Part shown: in pieces, positions 37,761 to 47,859 of the stretch | Layout of the letters: each line of letters opens with the position of its first letter | Position numbering within the stretch: the stretch's first letter is position 1 | Origin: Pristionchus mayeri | Taxonomy: Eukaryota > Nematoda > Chromadorea > Rhabditida > Neodiplogasteridae | Direction: 5' to 3' | Assembly: GCA_036245805.1 (NCBI GenBank) | Contig: BTRK01000006.1 | Location: 38,878,901 to 38,942,900, forward strand | DNA length: 64,000 nucleotides | The notes under the pieces: model-generated | Database searches by the model: none | Seen by the model: only the letters and a program-made list of their open reading frames with translations | What the model was told of the DNA's origin: nothing | Translations under genes and position numbers: made by a program

Positions 37761-40088
37761 TCAGGAAAAAAGTTTGGAAATTATCGAAATTTTAGCCATC
37801 CGTGGACCCCTGCACAGTTGTTACGTTTTCTCGTGGAGGGTCTCTTAAGAGAATGACATACCATATAGATTTTCAGGTGTATTTTCACTCGTAGAAACCG
37901 AATTTCGATATCGGAATGCTAAATAATTCGAAATAAAAAAAGTTTTGGTCAAAAAACACATTTTTTGACCTTTTTTGCGATTTTCATAGATTTATAAATT
38001 CGTGCGCAGATTTTCAATACGATTATTAGAATCTACACATGAAAATATCAGGTTGTAACATAAGTTTTGTCGCGTCCAATCTCTTATGCATTTTAACCTC
38101 AGAAATTCTTCGAATTAATTTAATCTCAATTTTGTTATTCATCATCAGTGAGGGCCTTCGTACTCTTTCTTACGCGCTTTACTTCATTCCTGTCAAGGCA
38201 GTTGAGGAGGCACATTAGTCAGACAAAGTTGTACTGAGATAAGGATTACAAATCATTTTCACGCATCAGCTCTTCTTGAAAAGGATAAATTATGCCGATT
38301 TTGTGTGATTTGCGTAAAGTACTACATATGTGCATAATTTTGAACCACTCACGGATAATGACAAACGAAAATCGTTCTAAAAATGTAGACGAGTTTGTAT
38401 AATGTGGATGGTTGGTGACGGTCGCGAAAACTTTCGCAAGCCGAATTTTCTTCTCAATAGATATCCATATCCAATTAGTGGTGGAATATAGTTCACCCAA
38501 AGTGGTCAGTATGCAGACAAAGTTTGGGGTAGATTGGGTTCTGTTGAGATAAGTGGCTCCATTCAGAACGATGGTATGTAAATTAAACTAATGAAATCGG
38601 CACTTTGTTCATATTCCTACCTCGCACACATGTTCAATATCTGATTTGTTGTGTCCATCCTTACCATAAACCCTTCCCTTACTAGTATCTACTTGGGATA
38701 AGTTTGGAAATAAATAGCTTTTGAATGACAATCTTTAATTCGAAACACCTAAACTTGCATATTTTGGTAAAATTGTGCGCGAATTGAATTAATAAAAATT
38801 CAAATTTCCCACAAGTGGAGTGTTCTTTCTCTCACTTGTTTAATGATAAATTATACCTCCATGAGTGGTAATTGGAACGCACTTATGTTAGTCACTGTTG
38901 TTGCAATTCTGGATTCAGAAGAGTTGGTCAAGTTGGCTACGAATCAGCGGCTAACCTTACACTCAGTGAAGTATATCTTTGATTCCGCTCAACATTCAAA
39001 ATATACGCCAGGTAATCCTTCATGGAAATATTGTGAACCTCCGAAATGCGACAAAACTTATGTTACAACCTAATATATATCCTCTAAGAAAATCAGATTT
39101 TTAAAAATGATGATTTTTGAGATATGAGGCCCCAAAGTTCGATTTTGGATGCAAATTGTCAAATATGCTTTCATGTGGAATGCTCAATTTTTACCCCCTT
39201 AGTCTCAAATGGCCTAAAAACGTGTATTAATGACTAGTAGTTTCATTTGCATCATTCCTGACGAAAAGAAGACTGATTAAAATGGAATTTTGAAAACCCC
39301 CAAAATTGGAATTTCGAAAATATCCAAAAAGTTTGAAAAATCGTAACAACTCTAAAACATTTTTTCGAGTGTCATCTTATGAAAATTCGGTTTCTGCGAG
39401 TGAAAATACACCAGAAACCATTTTTTGCACACGATTTTGAGAAGTCGATATTTTTGGTCTCGACGGAGCCCGAAAAAAAATATTTTTAATTTTGTGTTTG
39501 TTATGCTCTGACGACGAGGAAATATAATGATTATGGCCAATTTAGACATATTGAAGTGTTTTCGGCCAAGTAGAGACGTAGGCGGCAAAAATTGAGCGTT
39601 CGGGATGCAAATATATTTGACAATTTGCCCCCCAATTCGAAATTTGGGGCCTCATATCTCAAAAATCATCATTTTTAAAAATCTGATTTTCTTAGAGGAT
39701 ATATATTTTCATGTGTAGATTCTAATAATCGTATTGAGAATCTGCGCACGAATTTATAAATTTATGAAAATCGAAAAAAAATGGTCAAAAATGCGTTTTT
39801 TGACCAACACTTTTTTATTTCTAATTTTTTAGCATTCCGATATCGAAATTCGGTTTCTACGAGTGAAAATACACCTGAAAATCTATATGGTATGTCATTC
39901 TGAGATATCGACTTTTTCGACCCTGAAAAGGGGAGGTACCTGAAACATTTTAAAAATCGACCCCCAGTCTTAGTTATTGCGGCCGTCAATCAGCACTCGG
40001 GGCCTACATTTCAGGAAAAAAGTTTGGGAATTATCGAATTTTTAGCCATCCTTGGACCTGTGACGTTCTCTGGTGGAGGGTCTCTTAA
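37761..40088. repeat. foldback B (about 2.3 kb) with rearranged left end
   Basis: The arms at 37849-38047 plus 39074-39270 and at 39590-39905 are inverted copies (e.g. GAATGACATACCATATAG versus CTATATGGTATGTCATTC). The right arm runs on to a TTAA end at 40085-40088. The left arm lacks the matching outer 190 bp. It instead abuts an 85 bp terminal piece in the opposite orientation (37761-37848). The left arm is interrupted by the element at 38048-39073. Confidence 0.7.
38048..39073. mobile_element. mariner/Tc1-type non-autonomous element nested in foldback B
   Basis: The terminal inverted repeats match over 26 bp with one mismatch: inward from each end TNAGGTTGTAACATAAGTTT and on to GTCGC. TA flanks both sides (38046-38047 and 39074-39075). 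The other foldback arm (39695-39720) preserves the uninterrupted target, so the insertion and its TA duplication can be read directly. The 1,026 bp interior shows no mariner transposase; a 76-codon open frame near the right end has no recognised motif. Confidence 0.82.
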
Positions 40089-40432
40089 ATAAATGCTTCC
40101 ATAGTTCAGAGCCCATCAACTCCTCACCTCCATTTTGTGCAGTCTTACTGCTCTGTCGCATAGTGCTAATATCGATAGAGGGAAAATAATGCTCGTGTTG
40201 TTGTAGAGAGCCGGGGATCGTGTTCGTGTCCAGACAGTAATGGGATGAAAACAGCCAAACAGTCAAGCCGTTTGAACAGGCGCAGGACAAGAATGTCAAG
40301 CTGACTGCGTGATTCATGCGGGGGAGAAAGAGGGAATCGCCTACTGCGACAGACAGAGCATGTGATCGTGTTATTGAGAAGACGAGATTGTGACAAACAG
40401 ATGATGGATTATTGATATTGTCATTTCGCAGT
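39958..40432. repeat. 0.5 kb segment, copy 2 of a direct duplication
   Basis: Second copy of the segment at 37262-37760. The shared part stops at the same GTCATTTCGCA, after which the flanks differ: foldback end in copy 1, single-copy sequence in copy 2. This places foldback B between two long direct repeats. Confidence 0.8.
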
Positions 40433-41005
40433 AATATTGACGGGAACGGCAGCCCAAATTGAACACATTTAAGTCCTGAAAGGAAGATTAAATTATTTTT
40501 TTTAAATATTCGCATACTATTTTTTTGAAGAGCAATCAGAGAACGAGAGCTCTAGTGTCACACTTAGAGTCTTTGTTACGGTTGGTGAAATCGAGAATGT
40601 TCGGCTATCAAGGCCTCTTTTTTCCCTATATCGAGTCTGTCGTGCTGCTCGAGACTCGAGGCGAAACTCGACCGTACACTCTCTCAGTCCGATCGCTTTC
40701 ACATCATTTACGAGCGGCTCGACCAGTCAGAATCGAGTCGAGTCTTCGCGATGAGGCGTCGACAGACTCGACACAATTTCACCAATCCTAGTCTACACCC
40801 TGAATTAGTAATCGCCCGAAAAACTCAATATTGACACCCATTGTAATCGCATCCACATAAATTCAGCATCAACTTATTTATCACCCGGCAAGCGCTAAAC
40901 CGGGAAAGGATCCGGATGTCTCCACCCCCTCTTTTCCTCCATCACTCCGCCCATGTACAGCATACGTTCCTCAATTTGTTTAATCAGATGCCGTCCTCTC
41001 CATCA

Positions 41006-41011
41006 TATAAA
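41006..41011 (+). promoter_or_regulatory. TATA box of the secreted precursor gene
   Basis: TATAAA lies 41-46 bp before the ATG at 41052 and is followed by a pyrimidine-rich stretch. Spacing implies a very short 5' UTR and fits an intronless, strongly expressed gene. Confidence 0.5.
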
Positions 41012-41051
41012 CGAGTCATTCCTCCTCCCTTCATTAAGTTCTTTCCCTACA

Positions 41052-41783
41052 ATGAAGATCGTCCTAGTCTTCCTTCTATTGGCTGTCGTCTCTTTCGCCC
41101 ATCGAGGACCCCATGGAGGAAGAGGACGAGGAAGAGGAAAGGGATGTGGAAGAACTACTGTAGCACCCACTAAAGCACCCACCGATGCACCTGAAGCTAC
41201 CACTGAGGATGTGGAGGGTTCCACTGATGACTCCAACGCTCTGGAGCCTTCTGGTACCACAGAGGAGTCTGGAATCGGAAAGCGTCAGGCTGGTTTCGGA
41301 GGATTCGGTAATTTCGGTCGATTTGGTGGTTTCGGAGATTTCGGTAGATTCGGAGAATTCCGTGGATTCGGAAGATTCGGAGGATTCGGTAGAGGAGGTC
41401 GTGGGCATGGACGAAGAACCAGAAAACCGTGCGGCGGAAAAACTACTGCTGCCCCTACTCAAGCACCCGAAGTATCCACTGAAGGACCCGAGGCTACCAC
41501 TGGAGTACCCGATGCCAGCACTGAGAGTCCCAATGGTACTTCAGGACCCGAAGCTACCCCTGAAGGATCCGGTGCCTCTGAAGCACCTGAAGCTACCACT
41601 GACGCAGCGAATACTCAGGAGCCCGCTGGAATCACGGATGATTCTGGTGTTCAGAAGCGCTTCATTGGTCTCGAAGAGCTCAAGGAGTTCTTCAGAAAAT
41701 TCGGGAAGAAACGCTGTGACAAGTCATCGACTGGTGCTCCCATGGAGGGAACCACTCCCATTCCTGCTACTACTTCAGCTTAA
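41052..41783 (+). CDS. secreted modular peptide precursor with Gly-Phe repeat and candidate amidated peptide
   Basis: Single exon, 243 aa. Signal peptide at residues 1-16 (MKIVLVFLLLAVVSFA). Residues 18-34 are Arg/Gly-rich with one Cys. Thr/Pro/Glu-rich spacers (35-64, 131-189) look O-glycosylated. EPSGTTEESGIGKR (65-78) and EPAGITDDSGVQKR (190-203) are duplicated cleavage modules ending in KR. After the first KR comes a Gly-Phe repeat (81-113; GGFGNFGRFGGFGDFGRFGE). After the second comes FIGLEELKEFFRKF, then Gly218 and KKR: the classic amidation-plus-dibasic signal. That peptide is an amphipathic helix. The layout resembles nematode neuropeptide or antimicrobial precursors; no exact family was recognised. 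The ATG at 41052 is chosen because it begins the signal peptide; upstream in-frame codons are in the TATA region. Confidence 0.85.
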   Translation: MKIVLVFLLLAVVSFAHRGPHGGRGRGRGKGCGRTTVAPTKAPTDAPEATTEDVEGSTDDSNALEPSGTTEESGIGKRQAGFGGFGNFGRFGGFGDFGRFGEFRGFGRFGGFGRGGRGHGRRTRKPCGGKTTAAPTQAPEVSTEGPEATTGVPDASTESPNGTSGPEATPEGSGASEAPEATTDAANTQEPAGITDDSGVQKRFIGLEELKEFFRKFGKKRCDKSSTGAPMEGTTPIPATTSA

Positions 41784-42100
41784 TTGTGTTGCATTCGCAT
41801 GAAACGGATAAAGATGACGTTGAATTCATAAATCTAATGATTTGTATTCTGGGTCGTATTCGGGGCTCTATTTTATTCTCGAATAGAAGATCACCATTTC
41901 CAATATTCGCATTAGAAAATAGTTCGCATCATTTCACGTCTACTGATTCAATAATGAAATGAAGCATACATCTTTATAAATGCAATACAATATGCAAATA
42001 CAGTGTAAAACAGTCTACAGTTTAACACAGTGAATGTCGATGAGAAATGGAGAATGAAGAAAAATTATTATTTGATAGAGTGGATGCAGAAATACTAACA
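41784..42100. other. AT-rich 3' flanks of two convergent genes
   Basis: Contains the 3' end of the secreted precursor gene and of R1. AT-rich with no coding signal. Confidence 0.4.
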
Positions 42101-42456
42101 TCATACACGACGCCTTTTTTGCTGTCCTGGGACGTTATCTGATATTGAGAATCATCTACTAATTGATGTGGATGACTTTCTCACCGGTGTTCCTTCTTCT
42201 TCGTGCTGCGACTCTCGAGGCGATCGATTCACTGTCTGCGACCGTTGCTGCTGCTTCTAAAGGGATCTTTGGTACTCAGATGAATTCAAATTCTCTTTTT
42301 AGATATTGATGGCACCAATCAATTCGAAAATGTAAACCTTCAAATCTCCTCTTTTGTCCTCGAGCCATTGGCCCCACGGAATCAGAAGAATCTCCAGCAT
42401 TGTCGGCAGGATCAGGAGCATTTACTCTTTCCTGGTTATTTCTGAGTGCAGTTGTA

Positions 42457-43697
42457 TTGGGGTGTCCGGAAAGTTCGTATAATGCTTCGGAAAAAAGTCA
42501 GTTCGCGATCAAATGCAGTGATTGCGCAATCTGTTTGTCAACAATGTATTGCATCATTCTGACGTTGAGTAGTGAGAGGATTTAATCAGTCTCCTAGTTG
42601 CTACATTGATTCTTGTGATGGACTCCCATCTCTACCTCCGAGCAGTTTTACTTCATTACTACCGTCTTGGCTGATCCGTGAAGGAGGCCCACTCTGCCCT
42701 GGCCCAGTCGGAAGGAGCTGACGCCCCCTCCATACCCTTCTGTTATAAGTGGTTCTCCGCTTCAAGAAAGGGGAGTTTGGTCTCGATGATCAACCCCGCT
42801 CTGGACGCCCTCCCTCCCTCGATCAGCCTCTCGTTCTCCGCACACTGAAGCGCAAGCCCATGGCCAGTGTGCGTGAGTTGAAGAAGGATACTGGTACTCC
42901 CAGATCAACGGTGTCCGATATCCTCCATCGATCTGGGAAGAAGCCGAAACTCCCACAAGTGATTCCCCATAACCTCTCCCCCGAACAGCTGAAAAATCGT
43001 GTTCAAGTCTGTCGGGAATTACTCCATCGTAGATCCAATCTTCGATGGGTCAATTCCATCATCGCTACAGATGAGAAATGGATCACGTACGATAACCCTG
43101 TGAGGAGACTGCAATGGGTGGATGCAGATGAGAAGCCCACGCCCGTCCCGAAGAAGGAAGAGCACGGAAAGAAGGAACTCCTCTGCTTCTTCTTCTCAGT
43201 GCTCGGTCCCATCTACTGGGAGATCCTCGCCCCTGGCACCAGCATCAATACCGACCTCTTCTCTGAACAACTGGAAGATGTCGCGATCAGAGTCCCTCCC
43301 AGACTCCTGAACCAGGGCAAAATTCTTCTTCTGATGGACAATGCTCGCCCACATCGAGCGAAGATGACCCAGAAGAAAATGGACGAGCTGAAGATCGAGA
43401 GGATTCCCCATCCACCGTATTCCCCGGATCTCTCCCCATGCGACTACCACTGCTTCCGCTCTCTTTCTGACTTCTGTAAAGGAAAGAAGTTCAAGAATCG
43501 AGATGAAGTTGTGAGGGCTTTCGTGAACTGGGCGGTCTCGAAGAAACCCGCATTCTGGAAGAGAGGAATCGAGACCCTGCCCAATCGCTAGAGGGAGGTA
43601 GTGAGAAAGAAGGGGGCATACATTGGTCACTGAGAATTGTAAAGCATTGAATAAAAAATAAAAGCAAAAAATTATACGAACTTTCCGGACACCCCAA
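42457..43697 (+). mobile_element. mariner transposon, copy 1 (in exon 6 of R1)
   Basis: 1,241 bp, flanked by TA (42455-42456 and 43698-43699). Terminal inverted repeats begin TTGGGGTGTCCGGAAAGTTC and continue CGTATAAT. Same length as copy 2. The transposase (ATG at 42618) keeps all three D,D34D residues (TDEKW, LLMDNARPH, SPCDYHCF). It is broken by CGA to TGA near 42675, a one-base loss near 42753, TGG to TAG near 43589 and a one-base gain near 43615. Confidence 0.93.
42618..43660 (+). pseudogene. defective mariner transposase, copy 1
   Basis: Relic of a transposase of about 347 aa. The longest open part, from 42749 to 43591, begins inside the helix-turn-helix region (GRPPSLDQ, PRSTVSDILHRSGKKPKLPQ) and includes WITYDN, MDNARPHRAK and YSPDLSPCDYHCF. 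The catalytic triad is kept. Nonsense changes and two frameshifts separate the N- and C-terminal ends. It may still be a substrate if transposase comes from elsewhere. Confidence 0.88.
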
Positions 43698-44773
43698 TAT
43701 AACGTATCCACTCCATTTCCTGAAATGAATAACAATATTTCTTTTCCAAAAGCTAGTAAAACTAACAATGATATTCTCGAGATCCGCATAAAGTCGTTTC
43801 ACTGTCTCAAATCTCCTGGTGAGCTTTTCGATTTCCTCGTCGATATCGTTAATGTATTCTTCCGATTTTCCCTCGCGTTGTGCCAGACTTTTTTCTTCAC
43901 GAAGCCTCGCAATGTATTCTCTGCAATTGCATTTTCTCAATATATTTATGAATGTTCTAGCATTAATTGTTAAGAAGATGAGTTCACAAAAATCGCAAAA
44001 AATATCAAAATATCTCACTGGTACATGCCCTTCCTTTGATGGAGTAATTCCTCATCATTTTTGTAGTCGGGGAAATAGCGAAACTTCAGTCGAAATTCAC
44101 GCTCCTGTAAACAATGTTTTTTTAAAAACTATACTCCGTGAGCATTGCGGATGTAAAAGCTCATCGAAATATTTATTTTTTTCGGAGATCTGCCTTGAAA
44201 ATTTGTTTGCTTAGGAATACTTTGATGGGATAGTTGTTACAATAGCAAGGGATGTTAGCAAATGATCACTTTTATGATAAAAGTTATTTGTGTACATACT
44301 CTGAAATTCTTCAGCAGTCTCTGACTATTTTCCATTACATTTGTTCAACGTACCTTATCTTCGAATGCGAACAATCTACTATCAAATCCGGAATCTCCCG
44401 AGACATGCTGGGTGAAGGAACGACAGAGACAACACTTGACCTCATTATTCTCTGTCTGAAAAGTATTTATTTTTTTTGTATAATATCTGGTAAATTTGAA
44501 TGACCTACTTATAAGTATTTGTGGAAATATTGCACTGTCCCGAATATAAGAATGACTCACATAAGTTGATTCGAACCATCTCAAGATGCACGTCCGATGG
44601 AATACATGCAGACACGGCTGAAGAATCACTGCATGCTGGAAATAAGAGAATGAGAGAAGCCGCTTGAATAGTTGTCTCACCTTTTTACGTAGTTCGTCGT
44701 GGCAAATTGCACAGACGCCATTGAGATCCTCTTCCGGAACTTCTTCGATGAGATCAAAAGAACTGTTCATCAT

Positions 44774-45060
44774 CTGTGAATATGTGTCTTTTACTGCCTA
44801 CAGCAAATTGCTTTCACAATGCAAATACAGACACAATATCTGCGGAAATCAACAAATCTAGAATTCGATGAAAATACCGTAAAACGTTAAAAATAGAGGA
44901 GAGCATGAAAGAAGGGATGAGGGGCTAATGAGACCTCTCTAGTCGATTGAGATAGGGAAGACTGGATGGTTCCGACCTGAACTTCCAGTCTCGATAGTTG
45001 GAATCCTCCGCAGGCCCATTTATGGATCCCCGCCGCGCTGTATCCCCGCTGTATTAATTT
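44774..45060. promoter_or_regulatory. upstream block shared by R1, R2 and R3
   Basis: A GA-rich stretch, then a GTTGGAATCCTCCGCAGGCC/CATTTATGGA-type block and TTTACAACCGGG. Matching blocks lie upstream of R2 (47570-47730) and R3 (55590-55790). Its retention in all three suggests the promoter was duplicated with the genes. Promoter function is inferred. Confidence 0.5.
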
Positions 45061-45410
45061 ACAACCGGGAGTAAATTCATCAGACTTAAAAATTGATATC
45101 TACAATTCGACATCCCTAGATGAGATAATTCCCTCTCCGCTCAATCTCTATCAATCCATTCAATCGATATTGATTCTTTCCATCGTAAATTTATTGTAGA
45201 GAGTATAGACTACAAGTCCAGAAATTTGGGAACAGGAGATCCGGGAGCTCAGATAAAAAAGGTCATGTAAAGGCGCGGCACACCCTCCCCTCGACGATTC
45301 GGCATTGTCTCTTCTCATTCAATGCACTACCTCGCTCTGCAGAGAGTGTTGCGAGTAGGCGGGATCTTGAACTCGGTTTAGTATTCAGCCCATCTCCTCC
45401 CTTCTCAGTA

Positions 45411-45833
45411 GGGAGAACCCAAGTTGGAAACAAGTCCGGCTCCCCAAAAAACAAGATCCGAGTTGGAAACAAGTGAAGTTGCAAGTTGGATCCAAGTGTG
45501 AATTTCCAAGTTGGATTTCAGCTCTCTCGCTCGATCCCGCCTCTTGCATAGAGCACACTGCTCACTAGTTCGATTTCTGGCGCCCACCTATGGTTTAATT
45601 AACCAACCCGCGAGTTGGTCCCACAAGGTGACCTGAAGGTGTTCGCGTTTTAAAGTTCATCGCGGAGAGGAGCCGCTGCTCCGGAGTCTTCACGGTGCAC
45701 ATGTTCTGGTGTGTGTACTGTATTCTCACCAGATACGCAGATACTGTAGACATCTTCACTACGCATCGCGATATTAAAAACGCTTGATCCGTTTAGCTCC
45801 GCCTCCTTACTTGTTTCCAACTTGGGTTCTCCC
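45411..45833. mobile_element. 423 bp TA-flanked MITE
   Basis: 25 bp terminal inverted repeats, GGGAGAACCCAAGTTGGAAA then CAAGT, are exact at both ends and flanked by TA (45409-45410, 45834-45835). Inside, AAGTTGGAAACAAG-type words are repeated in tandem near the left end. No coding capacity. It lies between R1 and R2. Tc1/mariner-type by target site only. Confidence 0.8.
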
Positions 45834-46110
45834 TACCGACCTCTCGACCTTTCCCGTGTGCACCTCTATGGGTATGCATCTTTGGAGAGAGGCAAATTGA
45901 CTGTCGTTCCAATCCCTCCCCTATTTTGATGTTGTCTCTCAGCGATATCTCGATTTAAAAAAATATTATGCATCCATTGCAGAATCAATGCAGAGCATGT
46001 TAATACATTATGTGTTAGAATTCAGTAAAAGGTAAATGAAAATATGTGAATGGAAGAGCACACGAATTGAAGTAACAGAAGATGGGTAATCACAGACGAC
46101 GACGTTTTGG

Positions 46111-47472
46111 TTACACGCTTCCATTAACTGAAAGAATGAACCATTGAGTAATTTCGATATATGGCCTGGCGAAGTAGAATGATATCCTTACCTGCGGTCA
46201 TTCTCCTTCGTGTTGCAACTCTCGAGGCGACAGTCTCATCAGATTCGACTAATTCAGAGGCTTCTAAACGAGAAGGATGATTTCATGAGAAATCGCATAC
46301 TCTTTCTCGACAAATCATTTTGTACATTTCTGCCATGCTCAAATAATATCTGACCTTCGTTTCTCCGATTTCTTCTTCCATTCGTGGATCCAACTGAGTT
46401 AGCTGAGGAGCCAGCAGTGGTCGCAGTTTCAGGAGCACTGATTCTCTCCTCATCCATATGGAATCTATTTGTATCAACTGGCCGTTGATATCCCTGAGAC
46501 AAAAGTTACAGATATAAGATTGAAAGGGGGGAAACGAACTATACCATCTGCGCGAGCTCCGTAGACAGTCGTTCCACTGCCTTCAAACGTCTGGTAAGTT
46601 TTCCGATTTCCTCATCGAAATCTCTTATGTACTGTCCAGATTTTCCTTCGATTTGAGCTCGTCTCTTCTCGTCACGAATTTTCACGATGAAGTGCTGCAA
46701 TCGTATTACTCTTCTGATTTCATGATATTTTTAAAATTATTACTAAAATTCGTTCACAAAATTAAATATAAAAATCAAAACAACTCACCTGAACATGCAC
46801 TTGTCCTGGTTGAACAGGTGTAAATATACACCATAATCATAATCGGGGATATTTCTAAACGCATGACGAAACTGACGACGAAGATCTTCCTGCAAAATCA
46901 CCGAGCATTTACCAAAAAAAACTTATTCAGAACCCTTCAAGTCGCGTGCTCTCTTGTTCGTTACTTGACCTGCAGTGTCACTTGGCACTCAGCCAGCTAG
47001 TCGTAACTTGCTTCAAAGAAAATATATGAAAATTCGGTTTGTGTTATTCCAGTGGGATTTTGGTGATCCACATAACTGTCTTGATTGATTTTTAAAATAT
47101 TATAAGAGTCAAATTTTGCTGATACTCCTTCTTTAATGTTTTCCGAAGAATATTGCGAAGTCTGACTATCTTCCATTGCGATCGTCCGACTCACCTTATC
47201 TTCGAAAGCGTACAATCTGCATTTGAACGCGTAATCTCCCGAGACATGCTGGGTGATGGAACGACAGAGACAACACTTGACCTCATTCTTCGCTGTCTGC
47301 ATAGCATGTTCATTTTGTGCATTCTTATGATAGGTTCGCGTGTACTACATACATGTCTTATGAACATATTGTGTTCTGCTGAACACTTCAACAACTGATC
47401 GTGGCAAATTGCACAGAGACCATTTCGTTTCTCTTCCGGTACTTCGTTGATTAAATCAAAAGAACTGTTCAT
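46111..47472 (-). pseudogene. R2: degenerate RING-H2/coiled-coil paralogue
   Basis: Starts MNSSFDLINEVPEEKRNGLC and keeps the first pair (CAICHDQ) and last pair (EVKCCLCRSITQHVSGDY). The middle exon, which in R1 and R3 reads PC-x-H-x2-H-x2-C, is shortened and off-frame (remnant near 47350-47395). Three or four zinc ligands are therefore missing. The coiled coil remains (SGQYIRDFDEEIGKLTRRLK). In the last exon a TAA (46111-46113) replaces the codon aligned to a Gln, cutting off PKRRRL, which is still readable just downstream to 46090. Probably non-functional as a ligase; a truncated protein could still be made. Confidence 0.72.
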
Positions 47473-47857
47473 CGTCTGCAATATGCGTGCATTACTTTCT
47501 AAAATATAGATGATGTAGCAATGTTAATAAAGGCAGAATAACAACGGAAGTGAATAATTTTAGAGTTTCATGAAAATGTAGTTAAAAATAATGAGCATGA
47601 GAGAAGAGATGAGCGCTACCGTCTCGATGGTCGATGGAAAGAGGGACGATAGGATGGTTCCTACATCAGCTTCCATGCATAGCCGATGATTGGAAGCCTC
47701 CGCAGATCCATTTATTGAACCCTGTTGTATCCTCCTAGCACACCTCAATCATTCATTTATCATGCATGTCTGAAACAGGTAATAATAGAGAAAAGAAATT
47801 ATGCTTATTAGCGTACATGAAATACGAACCATCTACGAGTTTGCAAAGATTCAAAGA
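47473..47857. promoter_or_regulatory. upstream region of R2, proximal part
   Basis: Carries the shared upstream block (GATTGGAAGCCTCCGCAGAT/CCATTTATTGAA, about 47685-47720). The more distal homologous part (GCATTTACAACCGGG ... CCATGAAAAGGAACTCA) is at 49434-49590, so mariner copy 2 has split the upstream region. Confidence 0.5.
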
Positions 47858-47859
47858 TA

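Larger units (their letters stand above)
42101..44773 (-). pseudogene. R1: RING-H2/coiled-coil gene split by a mariner insertion
   Basis: Eight exons. It starts MMNSSFDLIEEVPEEDLNGV, then RING-H2: CAICHDELRKK, LQPCLHVFHRTCILRWFEST, EVKCCLCRSF. A linker follows (FRLKFRYFPDYKNDEELLHQ), then a coiled coil (SEEYINDIDEEIEKLTRRFE), an acidic Ser/Pro segment, SIASRVAARRRRNT and the basic tail QKRRRV at 42101. In active RING-H2 proteins this fold recruits an E2 enzyme; the basic tail suggests nuclear import. A 1,241 bp mariner (42457-43697) sits inside exon 6. With it ignored, the frame and all junctions are intact, so the break looks recent. As it stands the exon is interrupted, although the mariner could be spliced around. 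Confidence 0.82.

Noticed and set aside
41185..41802. 205-codon plus-strand frame and minus frames over the precursor gene
   Set aside because: Shadows of the real frame, kept open by the Gly/Phe and Thr/Pro repeats. The 41052 frame alone has a signal peptide and processing sites.
43196..43789. 197-codon minus frame across mariner copy 1 (and 166 codons in copy 2)
   Set aside because: Antisense shadow of the transposase, shared by both copies because they are the same element.
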